Shown: in pieces, positions 16,918 to 26,402 of the stretch
Position numbering within the stretch: position 1 is the first letter of the stretch
How the letters are laid out: each line of letters begins with the position of its first letter
Made by a program: the position numbers and the translations under genes
Assembly (NCBI GenBank): GCA_021810505.1
Contig: JAJZIR010000001.1
Span: 402,034-466,033, forward strand
Direction: 5' to 3'
DNA from: a bacterium
GTDB taxonomy: Bacteria; Deinococcota; Deinococci; Deinococcales; Deinococcaceae
Length of the DNA stretch: 64,000 nucleotides
The notes under the pieces: generated by a model
Database searches by the model: none
Told to the model about the DNA's origin: nothing
What the model saw: the letters and a program-made list of their open reading frames with translations, nothing else

Positions 16918-17811
16918 CTAGTCAGCTGCCTCCCCTGCCGACCGCTCCAGCTCGGCTAGGGCTTCTAGGAAAGCCTCGGGTTCCTCCACCCAGGGGAAGT
17001 GGCCAGCCTCCACGACTTCCAGCGGGACCGAGCAGGCGCTAGCCAACTCCTGAGCTTGCTCAGGGTAGCTGGTGGCGTCTTCGCTCCCAGCTACCACCAG
17101 CTGCGGGACTGGGCAGCCAGCGGCCCTGGGGAGGTAATCGAGCTCCCAGAGCCCTCCCCTGGCCATGGCCCAGAAGACCTCGGTGCTCCAGGCCAGCTGC
17201 GAAGCGGCCTCAGAGAATTCCAGGTGCATCCGGGAGCGAACGTCGCGGAACTGCATGCGGCCCAGCAGCTCGGCTGGGCCGACCAGCCCAAAGGCAGCTT
17301 CCAGCCTAGCTAGGCCTCCGCGGCCTCGGTGAGCCGGATCATGGGCTGGATCGCTGGCCGCAGTCCCCCTGAGAGCAGCGGCGGAGCGCAGCAGCTGCCC
17401 CGCCAAGCGGGGGAAGTCCACCCAGGGGCTGACCGACAGGACCGCCCGGACTGCGGAAGGGAACTGGCGGGCAGCTTCCAGGGCGATCACCACCCCCACG
17501 CCGTGACCGATCAGGGTCCACCTGGGTATCCCGAGGGAGCGCCGCAGCTGCTCCAGGTCGGCCACCAAATCGCCGATCCCCAGCGCGGCGCTGTGCAAGG
17601 GCGCGCTGCGCCCACAGCCCCTCTGATCGAAACAGACCAGCTGGTGATCCGTGGAGAGCTCTTCGCCGATCAGATCAGAGAAGGTGTAGCTGTGGTATCC
17701 CGGACCGCCGTGCACGAACGCCAAGGCGGGGGCGCCAGCTGGGCCGCTCCGCTCGACGTACAGCTCGCTCCCGTTCACCTCGAGCAGGCCCGGCTCGCCT
17801 GATTCATCCAT
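16918..17811 (-). CDS. Alpha/beta-hydrolase, proline-iminopeptidase-like, nucleophile Ser replaced by Gly
   Basis: 297 residues. The HGGPG oxyanion motif (34-38) and DQRGCGRS (62-69) place it with prolyl iminopeptidases. The acid loop (GSEDATSYPEQ) and the late histidine (EAGHFPWVEEPEAF) are present. The nucleophile elbow that should read G-x-S-x-G is GHGVG (102-106), with glycine (GGC, 17500-17502) where serine is required. Unless another residue substitutes, it cannot be a classical serine peptidase; it may be a binding protein, a non-hydrolytic family member or a recently inactivated gene. The frame is otherwise intact. A TAAACT -10 and a G-rich ribosome-binding site precede the ATG at 17811. 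Divergent from the mutase gene. Confidence 0.8.
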   Translation of the reverse strand: MDESGEPGLLEVNGSELYVERSGPAGAPALAFVHGGPGYHSYTFSDLIGEELSTDHQLVCFDQRGCGRSAPLHSAALGIGDLVADLEQLRRSLGIPRWTLIGHGVGVVIALEAARQFPSAVRAVLSVSPWVDFPRLAGQLLRSAAALRGTAASDPAHDPAHRGRGGLARLEAAFGLVGPAELLGRMQFRDVRSRMHLEFSEAASQLAWSTEVFWAMARGGLWELDYLPRAAGCPVPQLVVAGSEDATSYPEQAQELASACSVPLEVVEAGHFPWVEEPEAFLEALAELERSAGEAAD

Positions 17812-17826
17812 GGCGCACCCCCCATC

Positions 17827-17832
17827 AGTTTA
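17827..17832 (-). promoter_or_regulatory. -10 element of the alpha/beta-hydrolase gene
   Basis: On the minus strand TAAACT lies 15 nt before the ATG, leaving a short leader with GGGGGG as ribosome-binding site. No clear -35 is seen. Confidence 0.4.
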
Positions 17833-17987
17833 GGCGCAAGCCCCTGACCTGAGACCTAGGGCGAACTGCCGGGAGCGGCGCGGAGCCGGGTCCGGCCATT
17901 CCGGGATAGAGTGAGGGAAAGGGCCAGCCGGAGCGCCGGCAGCACCGCGGCCGCAACCTGGCGCCGAGCCCAGAAAGCAGGAGGCGA

Positions 17988-19625
17988 ATGAACCGCGAGA
18001 GTTGGGAGAAAGAAGTCTACCAGGAAACCCTGCGCCGCCTTCCAGAGCGCAAGGTCCAGTTCCTCAACTTGTCCGACATGCCGCTCCAAGCCGTCTATAC
18101 CCCGGAAGACCCAGCCGGCTGCGAGGATCCCGGGATGCCCGGGGTCTATCCCTACACCCGGGGTATCCAAGCCAACATGTACCGGGGGAAGCTGTGGACG
18201 ATGCGGATGTTCGCCGGCTTCGGGAGCGCGGCCCAGACCAATCAGCGCTTCCGGGCCCTCTTGGACGCCGGGCAAACCGGCCTATCCACCGCCTTCGATC
18301 TCCCCACCCTGATGGGGTACGACTCGGATCACCCCTTCGCGAAGGGCGAGGTGGGGAAGTGCGGGGTGGCGGTCTCCAGCCTGGCTGACATGGAGGTGCT
18401 CTTCGAGGGGATCGACCCCACAAAGGTGACGACCTCCATGACCATCAACAGCCCGGCCAACGCGCTGTGGGCCATGTACATCGCCAACGCCCAGAAACGG
18501 GGAGCCGACCTGGCTGAGGTCGGTGGGACCATCCAGAACGACATCCTCAAAGAATTTATCGCCCAGAAAGAGTATATCTTCCCGCCCAAGCCGAGCGTCT
18601 CCTTGGTGATCGACACCTTTGAATGGGGTCCCAAGCACCTGCCGAAGTGGAATTTCATCTCGGTCTCGGGATACCACATCCGGGAGGCAGGATCGACCGC
18701 TGCCCAGGAGCTGGCTTTCACCTTGGCGGACGGCTTCCACTATATCGAGCAAGCCCTGAAAAGGGGGCTGGACATCGACGAGTTCGCTCCGAGGATCAGC
18801 TTCTTTTTCGATGTCCACAACGACTTCTTCGAGGAGATCGCCAAGTTCCGGGCGGCGCGCCGCATCTATGCCCGCCGGCTGCGCGAGGTCTACCGGGCGC
18901 GCCTGCCCAGGAGCTGGATGCTGCGCACCCACGCGCAGACCGCCGGGGTGTCTCTGACGGCCCAACAGCCGCTCAACAACATCACCAGGGTGGCTCTTCA
19001 GGCCCTCGCCGCCGTCCTGGGCGGGACCCAAAGCCTACACACCGATGCCTACGACGAGGCGCTGGCCCTGCCGACCGAGGAAGCTGCCAAGGTCGCCCTG
19101 CGCAGCCAGCAGATCCTGGCCGAGGAATCCGGGGTCGACGCGGTGGTCGACCCGCTGGGCGGAAGCTACTACGTCGAGGCCCTGACCGCCTCCATCGAGC
19201 GAGCGGCCCTGGCCTACCTGGAGGAGATCCGCGAGCGGGGAGGCGTGGAGGCTGCGATCGAGGACGGCTACTTTGCCTCCCAGATCGGAGAGGCGGCTTA
19301 CCGCTACCAGCGCAGCCTGGAGAGCGGGGAGCGCAAGATCGTGGGGGTCAACGCCTACGCCGAGAGCGAAGAGGTGGCGATCCCGCTCCTGACTGTCGAC
19401 CCGGAGATCGAGCGCCTACAGGCCGAGCGGCTGGCTCGGCTCCGGCGCGAGCGCGACGGCAGCGCTGTCCACCTGGCGCTGCAGCACCTACGCGACGCCG
19501 CCATCCAGGGCCGAAACACCATGCCCGCCTTCTTGGAGTGCGCCCACGCCTACGCTACGCTGGGCGAGCAGATGGACCTGCTCAGAGCCGTGTACGGACA
19601 GTACACTGAGGCGGTCAGGGTCTGA
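17988..19625 (+). CDS. Methylmalonyl-CoA mutase, catalytic (N-terminal) subunit
   Basis: 545 residues forming the TIM-barrel catalytic subunit only; it ends at EAVRV without a B12 domain. Family motifs include [66 protein letters not shown] and [30 protein letters not shown]. The partner B12-binding subunit is at 761-1198, 17 kb away. AdoCbl-dependent carbon-skeleton rearrangement of methylmalonyl-CoA to succinyl-CoA feeds the TCA enzymes encoded here. The ATG follows AGGAGGCGA. A possible -10 TAGAGT lies at 17907-17912 in the 176-bp divergent gap. Related substrates (isobutyryl-, 2-hydroxyisobutyryl-CoA) cannot be excluded without structure-guided residues. Confidence 0.93.
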   Translation: MNRESWEKEVYQETLRRLPERKVQFLNLSDMPLQAVYTPEDPAGCEDPGMPGVYPYTRGIQANMYRGKLWTMRMFAGFGSAAQTNQRFRALLDAGQTGLSTAFDLPTLMGYDSDHPFAKGEVGKCGVAVSSLADMEVLFEGIDPTKVTTSMTINSPANALWAMYIANAQKRGADLAEVGGTIQNDILKEFIAQKEYIFPPKPSVSLVIDTFEWGPKHLPKWNFISVSGYHIREAGSTAAQELAFTLADGFHYIEQALKRGLDIDEFAPRISFFFDVHNDFFEEIAKFRAARRIYARRLREVYRARLPRSWMLRTHAQTAGVSLTAQQPLNNITRVALQALAAVLGGTQSLHTDAYDEALALPTEEAAKVALRSQQILAEESGVDAVVDPLGGSYYVEALTASIERAALAYLEEIRERGGVEAAIEDGYFASQIGEAAYRYQRSLESGERKIVGVNAYAESEEVAIPLLTVDPEIERLQAERLARLRRERDGSAVHLALQHLRDAAIQGRNTMPAFLECAHAYATLGEQMDLLRAVYGQYTEAVRV

Positions 19626-19737
19626 TCCTGCGCGGCCAACGCGGCCTAAGTCCCTGCAGGCAGGAGGAAAGGGCGGCCAGCACCGCGGGCGCCAGTATGG
19701 AATCGGCAGGAAGTCCCCCCACCCCCCAGAGGTCACG

Positions 19738-20850
19738 ATGAGAATCGGAGTTCCTAAAGAGGTCAAGGTCAGGGAGCAGCGCGTCGCGCTCACCCCAGGA
19801 GGCGCAGCCAGCCTGGTGCGCAGAGGACACCAAGTCGTGGTCGAGCGGGGCGCCGGGATCGGTTCCGGCAACACGGACGACGCGTACCAGGCAGCCGGGG
19901 CGGCGCTGGTATCGCGCGAGGAGGCTTGGGCAGCCGAGTTGGTCGCCAAAGTCAAAGAACCCGTCCAAGCGGAATACAGCTTCTTGCGCCGGGATCTCAT
20001 CCTCTTTACCTACCTGCACCTAGCCGCTGACCGCCCCCTGACCGAGGCGCTACTGGAGAAGGGGAGCAGCGCCATCGCCTACGAGACGGTCCAGCTGCCG
20101 GACGGCACCCTACCGCTCCTCACCCCGATGTCCGAGGTCGCAGGCAGATTGGCAGTACAGGCCGGGGCCTACCACCTCCAGGCCCCACAGGGCGGGAAGG
20201 GTATCCTGCTGGGAGGGGTACCCGGCGTGGCGCCCGGCCTGGTGGTCGTCATCGGAGGAGGAGTGGTGGGGACCAACGCGGCGCGGATGGCCATGGGGTT
20301 AGGCGCTAGAGTGATCGTCTTGGACATCAACCACCACCGGCTCCAGTACTTGGACGACGTCTTCGGTGGACGCCTCACTACCCTGGCGTCCACCGAGCAC
20401 AACCTGACCGAGGCGCTGGCAGCGGCCGACTTGGTGATCGGCGCGGTCCTGATCCCAGGGGCGCGGGCTCCCCACCTGGTCACCCGAGCCATGCTGGCTG
20501 AGATGCAGCCCAGCAGCGTCATCGTCGATGTGGCGGTCGATCAGGGCGGCTGCGTCGAGACCATCCATCCGACCACTCACGACGCGCCGACCTACTCGGT
20601 CGACGGTATCGTCCACTACGGGGTCGCCAACATGCCGGGCGCAGTCCCGAGGACCAGCACGGCCGCGCTGACCAACCAAACCCTGCCCTACCTGTTGGCT
20701 CTGGCCAACAGCGGGCTGGAGGCGCTCAGCGATCCCAGCCTGCGCCTCGGCCTGAACACTCACCGCGGCTTTCTGACCTGTCGGGGAGTCGCCGAAGCCC
20801 TGCAGCTCCCCCTGACCGGTCCCGATCAGGCGCTGGCCGCCCGAGCCTGA
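19738..20850 (+). CDS. ald: Alanine dehydrogenase
   Basis: 370 residues, the typical length. N-terminus [20 protein letters not shown], substrate lysine and histidine in KVKEP and [12 protein letters not shown] fold [18 protein letters not shown] with the acidic turn DINHHRL, and the C-terminal [21 protein letters not shown]. It interconverts alanine and pyruvate plus ammonia with NAD+. The start is supported by AGAGGTCACG. It lies upstream of the wall-synthesis genes and is separated from murF by only 2 nt, so D/L-alanine supply and MurF may be co-expressed. Confidence 0.96.
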   Translation: MRIGVPKEVKVREQRVALTPGGAASLVRRGHQVVVERGAGIGSGNTDDAYQAAGAALVSREEAWAAELVAKVKEPVQAEYSFLRRDLILFTYLHLAADRPLTEALLEKGSSAIAYETVQLPDGTLPLLTPMSEVAGRLAVQAGAYHLQAPQGGKGILLGGVPGVAPGLVVVIGGGVVGTNAARMAMGLGARVIVLDINHHRLQYLDDVFGGRLTTLASTEHNLTEALAAADLVIGAVLIPGARAPHLVTRAMLAEMQPSSVIVDVAVDQGGCVETIHPTTHDAPTYSVDGIVHYGVANMPGAVPRTSTAALTNQTLPYLLALANSGLEALSDPSLRLGLNTHRGFLTCRGVAEALQLPLTGPDQALAARA

Positions 20851-20852
20851 GC

Positions 20853-22109
20853 GTGCCAATCGATCCGGCGGAACTGCCGGTTCCCGCCAAGATCGGCCCC
20901 TGGGTCCAGCCCGCGCAGTCCATCACCTACGATTCCAGGCGGGTCGGACCGGGGATAGCTTTTGCGGCCCTCCCCGGAGCCACCACCCACGGGAACGCGT
21001 ACCTGGAAGACGCCTTGGAGCGGGGGGCGCCCTTCGTGCTGACCGACCGAGCCGGTCCCCGGGCGGTCCAGGTCGCCGAACCGCTCACCGCGCTGAAGGT
21101 CTGGGCCGAGCAGCGGCGCCTGCGGCTCAAGGAGCCGATCATCGCCGTCACCGGATCGGTGGGCAAGACCAGCGCCAAGCACGCGCTGAGCTGGGGGTTA
21201 CAGCTGCCCTCACCCGAGGGAAACCTCAACACCGAGGTAGCTCTAGCCTGTTTCCTGCTAGGCCAGGACAGCGGCCCTCTGGTCTTGGAGCTGGGGATCG
21301 ATCGGGTGGGCGAGATGGACCAGCTGGTCGACCTGGTCAGGCCCGATCTGGCCGCGATCACAGCCATCGGGGCGGCTCACCTGAGCGGGCTGGGGGACCT
21401 GGGCGGCGTAGCCCGGGAGAAGGGCAAGATCTTCCGAGGGACCCGCTTCGGCTTGGTCGGGCCGCTGGCCAGAGCCTGGTTTCCCGGGAGACCCAGCTAC
21501 GGTTTCGGCGGGGGGAGCTGGCCAGCCAGCCAGCTCCGCTTCGAGGCTGGCCGGGCCCACTTCCTCGCGCTGGGCCGAGCGATCACGGTCCCCTCCCCCA
21601 GCGCGGCCCTGGCCGAAGCCGCGCTCCTGGCGGTGGTCATCGCCAGCGAGCTGCGGTACGACTTGGGGGATGTCGCAAGCCGGCTGGCCGAGCTCCCCCC
21701 TCTGGGGGGGCGCCAGAGGATCCTGTCCGGCCCGCTCACTTTGATCGACGACTGCTACAACGCCAACCCGCTCTCCATGCAGGCAGCTCTGGAGCTGCTA
21801 GCCCGCCTAGAGGGCCGCAAGGTCGCGGTGCTCGGCGACATGCTGGAGCTGGGGGAGAGCAGCCAGGCCCTGCACCTGCAGGTCGGCTGCCTGGCCAGCC
21901 AGGCAGCCGACCTGGTGTTCAGCGTGGGGGACTACCGCAGCCAGCTCTCCAGCCGCCCGGCGCGCTCCCTGGAGGAGCTGACCGCCTGGCTGCTCCAGGA
22001 GCTGCGCGAGGGGGACACCGTCTTGTTCAAGGCTTCGAGGGCAGTTGGCTTGGAGCGGGTTCTGCGGGCAGTGCAGGAGAAATTCCTTGGAAGCTCCGAG
22101 GGGGTTTAG
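20853..22109 (+). CDS. murF: UDP-N-acetylmuramoyl-tripeptide:D-alanyl-D-alanine ligase
   Basis: 418 residues, GTG start 2 nt after ald. Mur-ligase layout: N-terminal UDP-binding region (SITYDSRRVGPGIAFAAL), ATP P-loop AVTGSVGKTSAKH, NLNTEVALACFLL, AAHLSGLGDLGGVAREKGKI, and the C-terminal DDCYNANPLSMQAAL plus VLGDMLELGESS that separate MurF from MurC/D/E. Adds D-Ala-D-Ala to the peptidoglycan precursor in the cytoplasm. The lipoprotein gene starts inside its last 23 nt. Confidence 0.95.
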   Translation: MPIDPAELPVPAKIGPWVQPAQSITYDSRRVGPGIAFAALPGATTHGNAYLEDALERGAPFVLTDRAGPRAVQVAEPLTALKVWAEQRRLRLKEPIIAVTGSVGKTSAKHALSWGLQLPSPEGNLNTEVALACFLLGQDSGPLVLELGIDRVGEMDQLVDLVRPDLAAITAIGAAHLSGLGDLGGVAREKGKIFRGTRFGLVGPLARAWFPGRPSYGFGGGSWPASQLRFEAGRAHFLALGRAITVPSPSAALAEAALLAVVIASELRYDLGDVASRLAELPPLGGRQRILSGPLTLIDDCYNANPLSMQAALELLARLEGRKVAVLGDMLELGESSQALHLQVGCLASQAADLVFSVGDYRSQLSSRPARSLEELTAWLLQELREGDTVLFKASRAVGLERVLRAVQEKFLGSSEGV

Positions 22110-22881
22110 ATCGGGGGGCGGCGGCCGGTGGAACCCTGCCCTGCTCGGGCTGCTGGCCCTCTGGCTGGGAGGCTGCGCGCTCCAGGCCCAGGCCCCAGAG
22201 ACCGGCCTCCCGCTGGCCGCCTTCTCTCCCCGCGGGGCGCTATGGAGCTGGAAAGGGCGGGTCTACCTGGCCCTGGCACCTGGGCTCCGGGCCGAGCCGA
22301 TCGGGCTCCCCGGCCCGCCCAGCGCCCTGGGCTGGAACACGGGAGAGCCCTGGGCGGCGCTCCCGGCCAGCGGCTGGCTGATCAGCCTGCTGGGCCCGAG
22401 CCAGGTAGTCCGGATCGGCCCGGCCAGCGCGATGAGCGCTCAGGCCGTCTACCTCGCCGACGGGGCAGTGGTCGGTTACCAGGGCGAGCTGCTGGGTCGG
22501 CTGGAGCTGCACGCGCCGGTGCGGCAGGCCATCTGGTCCGGAGGCACCAGTTATCTGCTCACCGCTCACCATCTCTGGGCCGAACGCGGCAGCCTCTTGG
22601 CGGTGCTGGCCAAGACCTCGCCGGCGGACCGGTTTCTGGCGCTGAGCCCCAGCGGCCCAGCCGCCTACCGGCACCCGACGGTCTGGTGGGACGGCTTTCG
22701 CTACAGCCTGCAACACCGAAAAGTGAACATGTACACTCCAGGGGGCAGGCTGCTGCGCGGGCGCCGCACGGGGGCCGGGCTCCTGGGGTTGGTCGGCAAT
22801 CTCCTGGTCGGCATCGGGCCGGGGGCCCAGATCCGGGCCTGGTCAGCCGAGCTGCGCAGGGCCGAAGGGACGGCGCGGTAG
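22087..22881 (+). CDS. Putative lipoprotein of the wall-synthesis cluster, function unknown
   Basis: No recognised family. A TTG at 22087, 7 nt after AGGAG inside murF, gives 264 residues. After a basic start a hydrophobic helix ends in a lipobox, LGGC with Cys30 (LLGLLALWLGGCALQ), so it is likely lipidated and exported. The mature part is Gly/Leu/Trp-rich with repeated short beta-like units (GALWSWKGRVYLALAPG, GPSQVVRIGPAS, AVYLADGAVVGYQGELLGRLEL), reminiscent of a small beta-propeller (inference). Other in-frame starts upstream are non-ATG without ribosome-binding site. Its lodging between murF and mraY suggests a role in wall assembly. The stop shares bases with the next GTG (TAGTG). Confidence 0.7.
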   Translation: MEAPRGFRSGGGGRWNPALLGLLALWLGGCALQAQAPETGLPLAAFSPRGALWSWKGRVYLALAPGLRAEPIGLPGPPSALGWNTGEPWAALPASGWLISLLGPSQVVRIGPASAMSAQAVYLADGAVVGYQGELLGRLELHAPVRQAIWSGGTSYLLTAHHLWAERGSLLAVLAKTSPADRFLALSPSGPAAYRHPTVWWDGFRYSLQHRKVNMYTPGGRLLRGRRTGAGLLGLVGNLLVGIGPGAQIRAWSAELRRAEGTAR

Positions 22882-22994
22882 TGCGCCGCCAAAACCCCAA
22901 AGGGGAAAGGGAGCGGGGCTTGATGGAGGGACGGGCAGAGGTCAGCCGGGGGACAGCTCGGGTTCCGGGGCGGCCGGGGGGGATCCAGCGATGA
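22881..22994 (+). CDS. Possible 37-residue basic peptide bridging the lipoprotein gene and mraY
   Basis: The GTG at 22881 overlaps the lipoprotein stop (TAGTG) and the TGA at 22992-22994 overlaps the mraY ATG (ATGA). The product is very basic, with about nine Arg and few hydrophobic residues, and has no known domain. The perfect fit at both ends suggests a translational bridge delivering ribosomes to mraY, but a chance open frame in GC-rich sequence is the main alternative. Confidence 0.35.
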   Translation: MRRQNPKGERERGLMEGRAEVSRGTARVPGRPGGIQR

Positions 22995-23920
22995 TCGGCG
23001 CCTGGGGCGCGCTGCTGAGCTGGCTCCTGATCGGGATCTTCTTGGGAGTGTCCCGGCGCAGGGGCTGGGGGCAGACGGTCCGCTTAGATGGGCCGAAAAC
23101 CCACCTGGGCAAAGACGGCACCCCGACCATGGGGGGGCTGCCGCTGTTGCTGGCGGTAGCTCTGGTGTGGGCGGCCAGCCGCTTTGGCAGCGCCGGTTCG
23201 GTGCACCCCACCCGCAGCCTGGTCCTGATGCTGACCACCCTGCTGATGGGCGCAGTCGGCCTACTGGACGACACCCTGATCGTCCGGGCTCGTCTGGCCG
23301 GCAGGAGGACCAGCACCGGCCTGCGCGCCCGTGAGAAGCTGGCCTTGCAGGGGGTGATCGGCTTGCTCTTCGGCTTGGCCGCCAGCCAACTCGCACCCCT
23401 CCCCTGGCCGGCGGTGAGCCCTTTGGGCAACGCCCTCCTGGAGGCGGTCATCCTGGTCGGCAGCGCCAACGCCTTCAACTTCACCGACGGGGTGGACGGC
23501 CTGCTGGGGGGAGTGACCGCCCTGGCCCTGCTCCCCTTGGCGGCTAGCTCGGCAGTCGGCCAAATCCTGCTAGGTACCCTCGTCGGCTTCCTGTGGTTCA
23601 ACCTGCCCAAGGCCAGCATCTTCATGGGCGATACCGGGTCGCAGGCGCTGGGGACGGCGGTGGCCGGGATCTACATCCTGCACGGCCACACCTTTAGTCT
23701 GCCGCTGGTCGCCATCATCCCGCTGGCAGAGATCCTCAGCGTCATCGCCCAGGTGCTGTACTTCCGCTGGAGTGGGGGGAAGAGGCTGCTGCGGATGACC
23801 CCCTTGCACCACCACTTCGAGCTGGGCGGCTGGGCGGAAAGCAAGGTGCTGGCGCGCTTCTGGATGATCACTGCCCTGGCTGCCCTGCTCACCTGGGGCC
23901 TGATCGGAAAGGGCCTATGA
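22991..23920 (+). CDS. mraY: Phospho-N-acetylmuramoyl-pentapeptide transferase
   Basis: 309 residues, polytopic. Catalytic motifs: GLLDD (cytoplasmic loop), NAFNFTDGVDGLLGG, the FMGDTGSQALG loop and the MraY-specific MTPLHHHFELGGW. GTPTMGGL near residue 42 also fits. It transfers phospho-MurNAc-pentapeptide to undecaprenyl phosphate to make lipid I at the inner face of the membrane. Slightly shorter than the typical 320-360. Overlaps murD by ATGA. Confidence 0.96.
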   Translation: MIGAWGALLSWLLIGIFLGVSRRRGWGQTVRLDGPKTHLGKDGTPTMGGLPLLLAVALVWAASRFGSAGSVHPTRSLVLMLTTLLMGAVGLLDDTLIVRARLAGRRTSTGLRAREKLALQGVIGLLFGLAASQLAPLPWPAVSPLGNALLEAVILVGSANAFNFTDGVDGLLGGVTALALLPLAASSAVGQILLGTLVGFLWFNLPKASIFMGDTGSQALGTAVAGIYILHGHTFSLPLVAIIPLAEILSVIAQVLYFRWSGGKRLLRMTPLHHHFELGGWAESKVLARFWMITALAALLTWGLIGKGL

Positions 23921-25218
23921 AGCTGGTCTACGGGTTGGGCCGCTCCGGGAGGGCAGTGCTGCGCCACCTGGCCCGCCGCGGCGCAGCCATGCAGTGGTGG
24001 GATGACAGACCCAGTCCCCAGGATCTGCAGCTGGTCGGGGAGCTAGAGGTCGAGCGCGCGGACCTCAGCCGGGGTGTCCCCGGCCGCTTCGCGCAGGTGA
24101 TCGCGGCGCCCGGTGTCCCCATCGACCACCCTGACCTCCTCGGTCTCCGGGCCGCCGGGACCGAGGTCATCGGCGAAGCTGAGCTGGGGTACCGCGACAG
24201 CGACCTGCCGATGATCGCGGTGACCGGAACTGCGGGAAAAGGGAGCACAGTTGCGGCCATCGCCGCACTCCTGAGGGCTCAGGGGATCAGGGCCGAGGAG
24301 TGCGGCAACTTCGACCCGCCGCTGCTCTCAGTGCTGGACAGCGAGGCGCCGCCGGAGCTAGCGGTGGTCGAGCTCAGCAGCTTTCAGCTGGAGCGGGTCG
24401 ATCGCTTCCGCAGCCAGGTCGCGGTGATCACCAACCTGGGGGTAGACCATCTGGACCGCCACGGAACGGTCGCCCGCTACCACGACCTCAAGCGCCGAAT
24501 CTACCGCAACCAGCGCGCCGGGGACTGGACCATCGTCCCCGCCAGCGAGCTGGAGCGAGCCCGCAGCGGCTCGCTCGGCCGCTGCCTCGGCGTCCCCGCC
24601 CACCTAGAGCAGCTGCTGGACTTGCAGGGGCGCCCTGTAATGGGCAGCGAGGAATTACCGGGAGGGGTTTTCCCGGAAAACGCCCAGGCGGCCCTGTGGG
24701 CAGCGCAGGCCTGGTTGCAGCGGCCAGCAGCCAGCTGGCACTCCGCCCTGCAGCTGCTTCAGCCGCTACCCGGACGCTTCGAGCGGGTCGGGCAGCTCGG
24801 CGGAGTCGACTTCGTCGACGACACGCTGGCGACGCGCAGCCTCTCTGCCCTACAAGCCCTCCGCCGGGCCAAGGCCCCGGTCGCCTGGATCCTGGGTGGT
24901 ATTGACAAGGGCGCCGACCTGGACGTGCTACGCTCTGCGGTGATGGAGCGAGTCTGCCACATCGTCGCGATCGGCCGCGACGGTCCTCGTCTGGCCAGCG
25001 CTTTTCCCCTGCCGAGCACGCGCGTCGCCGCGGAGCTGGGCAGCGCCGCGATGGACGCCGCGGTGAGAGCCGCGCTCGCCGCCCTCCCCGGGGCAGGCAG
25101 CGTCCTGCTCGCTCCCCTAGCGGCCAGCTTCGACCTGTTCCAGGACTATAAGGAACGGTCCAGGGAGTTCCGGCGGGCAGTCAGCCGGCTCCTCCTCGAG
25201 CGGGCGGAGCGGGCATGA
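23917..25218 (+). CDS. murD: UDP-N-acetylmuramoylalanine--D-glutamate ligase
   Basis: 433 residues. N-terminal Rossmann KLVYGLGRSGRAVLRHL binds the UDP-sugar. The central ATPase has AVTGTAGKGSTVAAIAALL, a P-loop with GKGS rather than the usual GKTT. VVELSSFQLERV, TNLGVDHLDRHG and C-terminal VDFVDDTLATR and WILGGIDKGADL are typical of MurD. Adds D-Glu to UDP-MurNAc-L-Ala. Four-base overlaps on both sides put it in the murF-mraY-murD-ftsW coupled operon. Confidence 0.95.
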   Translation: MKLVYGLGRSGRAVLRHLARRGAAMQWWDDRPSPQDLQLVGELEVERADLSRGVPGRFAQVIAAPGVPIDHPDLLGLRAAGTEVIGEAELGYRDSDLPMIAVTGTAGKGSTVAAIAALLRAQGIRAEECGNFDPPLLSVLDSEAPPELAVVELSSFQLERVDRFRSQVAVITNLGVDHLDRHGTVARYHDLKRRIYRNQRAGDWTIVPASELERARSGSLGRCLGVPAHLEQLLDLQGRPVMGSEELPGGVFPENAQAALWAAQAWLQRPAASWHSALQLLQPLPGRFERVGQLGGVDFVDDTLATRSLSALQALRRAKAPVAWILGGIDKGADLDVLRSAVMERVCHIVAIGRDGPRLASAFPLPSTRVAAELGSAAMDAAVRAALAALPGAGSVLLAPLAASFDLFQDYKERSREFRRAVSRLLLERAERA

Positions 25219-26378
25219 GCCGCAACCTGTTCATCGCCCAGATCGTCTTAGCGCTGCTGGGGCTGATCGGAGTAGCGACGGCCGCGCCCAGCCTGATCCC
25301 CAAGCACCTGCTGCAGACCGTGGCTGCCATCTTGGTCACCGTGGTGGTAGCCAGAATCTCGCAGCGCTGGCTGCTCGCCTGGGCCACCCCGCTCTGGGTC
25401 ACCACCCTGATCCTGCTGGCAGCGGCGCTGGTCTTGGGTCACGGTGGCAACAACTCCCTGGTACGCCGCTGGATTCACCTGGGACCGATCCTCTTCCAGC
25501 CGTCAGAGTTCGCCAAGCTGGCCATCGTCCTGCAGCTGGCCAGCTTCTTCGCCCGCAAGGGACCGGATAGAAAGCTCTTGGGAGCGCTGCTCACCATCGG
25601 CCTGACCACCGGCTTGATCCTCCTCGAGCCCGATCTGGGGACCACCCTGCTGGTCTTCACCCTGGGCCTAGTGGTCATGTACGCGGCCGGGGTCCGGTTC
25701 AGCAGCCTGTCGGCCATCGTGATCTTCGTCGCTCTGGTCAGCCTGCCGGTGGCCAGCTTCTACATCTCCAGGCATCCCTACATCCTGAGCCGCTACCACA
25801 GCTTCACGCAGGGCTTCACGGCCAGCAACATCCAGCGGGGTGGCTTCCAAGTCTACGAGTCCCGGCTGGCTCTAGGGGAAGGGGGAGTCTGGGGACAGGG
25901 CGTCGACGCGGTGCTCCCCCCTGTCCCGGCGGCGAGCACCGACATGATCGCCTCCTCGGTGGGTTTCTCGCTCGGGCTGATCGGGATCGCCATGTTGCTC
26001 CTGGCCTATTGGCTGGTGGCCAGGAGCGGCTTCACCATCGCCGAGGTCCTGGTCCGGCGCCAACAGCTCGGCCCGGAAGGCCGGGTCGCCTGCATCCTGG
26101 GGACCGGAGCGATGTACATGATCGTCGCGCAGGCGCTCCTCAACCTTTCGGTGGCGGTGGGCTTGCTCCCGGTGACCGGCATCCCGCTCCCGATGGTGTC
26201 CTTCGGGGGAAGCGCGCAGTTGGCGATGGGGATCGCCTTCGGCATGCTGCATGGGGCTCTCAAGGAGCTGCGCGGCGCCTCCGAAAACGTCCTAGGCGAA
26301 GGAGCGCACCTCGGAGGCAGCTATCAGCTGCTGGCCAAGCCGGTCCGGACCGCCGGCCAGCAGCCTGTTGCCAAATAG
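25215..26378 (+). CDS. ftsW: SEDS peptidoglycan polymerase FtsW/RodA
   Basis: 387 residues with about ten membrane segments. SEDS signatures: GNNSLVRRWIHLGPILFQPSEFAKLAIVL, LEPDLGTTLLVF (catalytic-region Asp), and NLSVAVGLLPVTGIPLPMVSFGGSAQLAMGIAFGML. Glycosyltransferase that polymerises lipid II with a cognate class B PBP. Position after murD favours FtsW over RodA. The usual next genes (murG, murC, ftsQAZ) are not here; the cluster ends at this gene. Confidence 0.93.
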   Translation: MSRNLFIAQIVLALLGLIGVATAAPSLIPKHLLQTVAAILVTVVVARISQRWLLAWATPLWVTTLILLAAALVLGHGGNNSLVRRWIHLGPILFQPSEFAKLAIVLQLASFFARKGPDRKLLGALLTIGLTTGLILLEPDLGTTLLVFTLGLVVMYAAGVRFSSLSAIVIFVALVSLPVASFYISRHPYILSRYHSFTQGFTASNIQRGGFQVYESRLALGEGGVWGQGVDAVLPPVPAASTDMIASSVGFSLGLIGIAMLLLAYWLVARSGFTIAEVLVRRQQLGPEGRVACILGTGAMYMIVAQALLNLSVAVGLLPVTGIPLPMVSFGGSAQLAMGIAFGMLHGALKELRGASENVLGEGAHLGGSYQLLAKPVRTAGQQPVAK

Positions 26379-26391
26379 GCACCCGCGGGGT

Positions 26392-26397
26392 TAGCCT
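26392..26397 (+). promoter_or_regulatory. -10-like element before the aminotransferase gene
   Basis: TAGCCT lies 5 nt before the GTG at 26403, fitting the leaderless pattern; the gap after ftsW is only 24 nt. Confidence 0.35.
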
Positions 26398-26402
26398 GAC
26401 CC

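Noticed and set aside
15627..17811. MFS plus hydrolase plus oxidoreductase as a biosynthetic gene cluster
   Set aside because: No synthase or tailoring genes are present; strand and proximity alone do not support it.
17812..17987. Cobalamin riboswitch before the mutase gene
   Set aside because: No B12-box or conserved riboswitch core was found in the 176-bp gap; only a possible -10 and the ribosome-binding site are visible.
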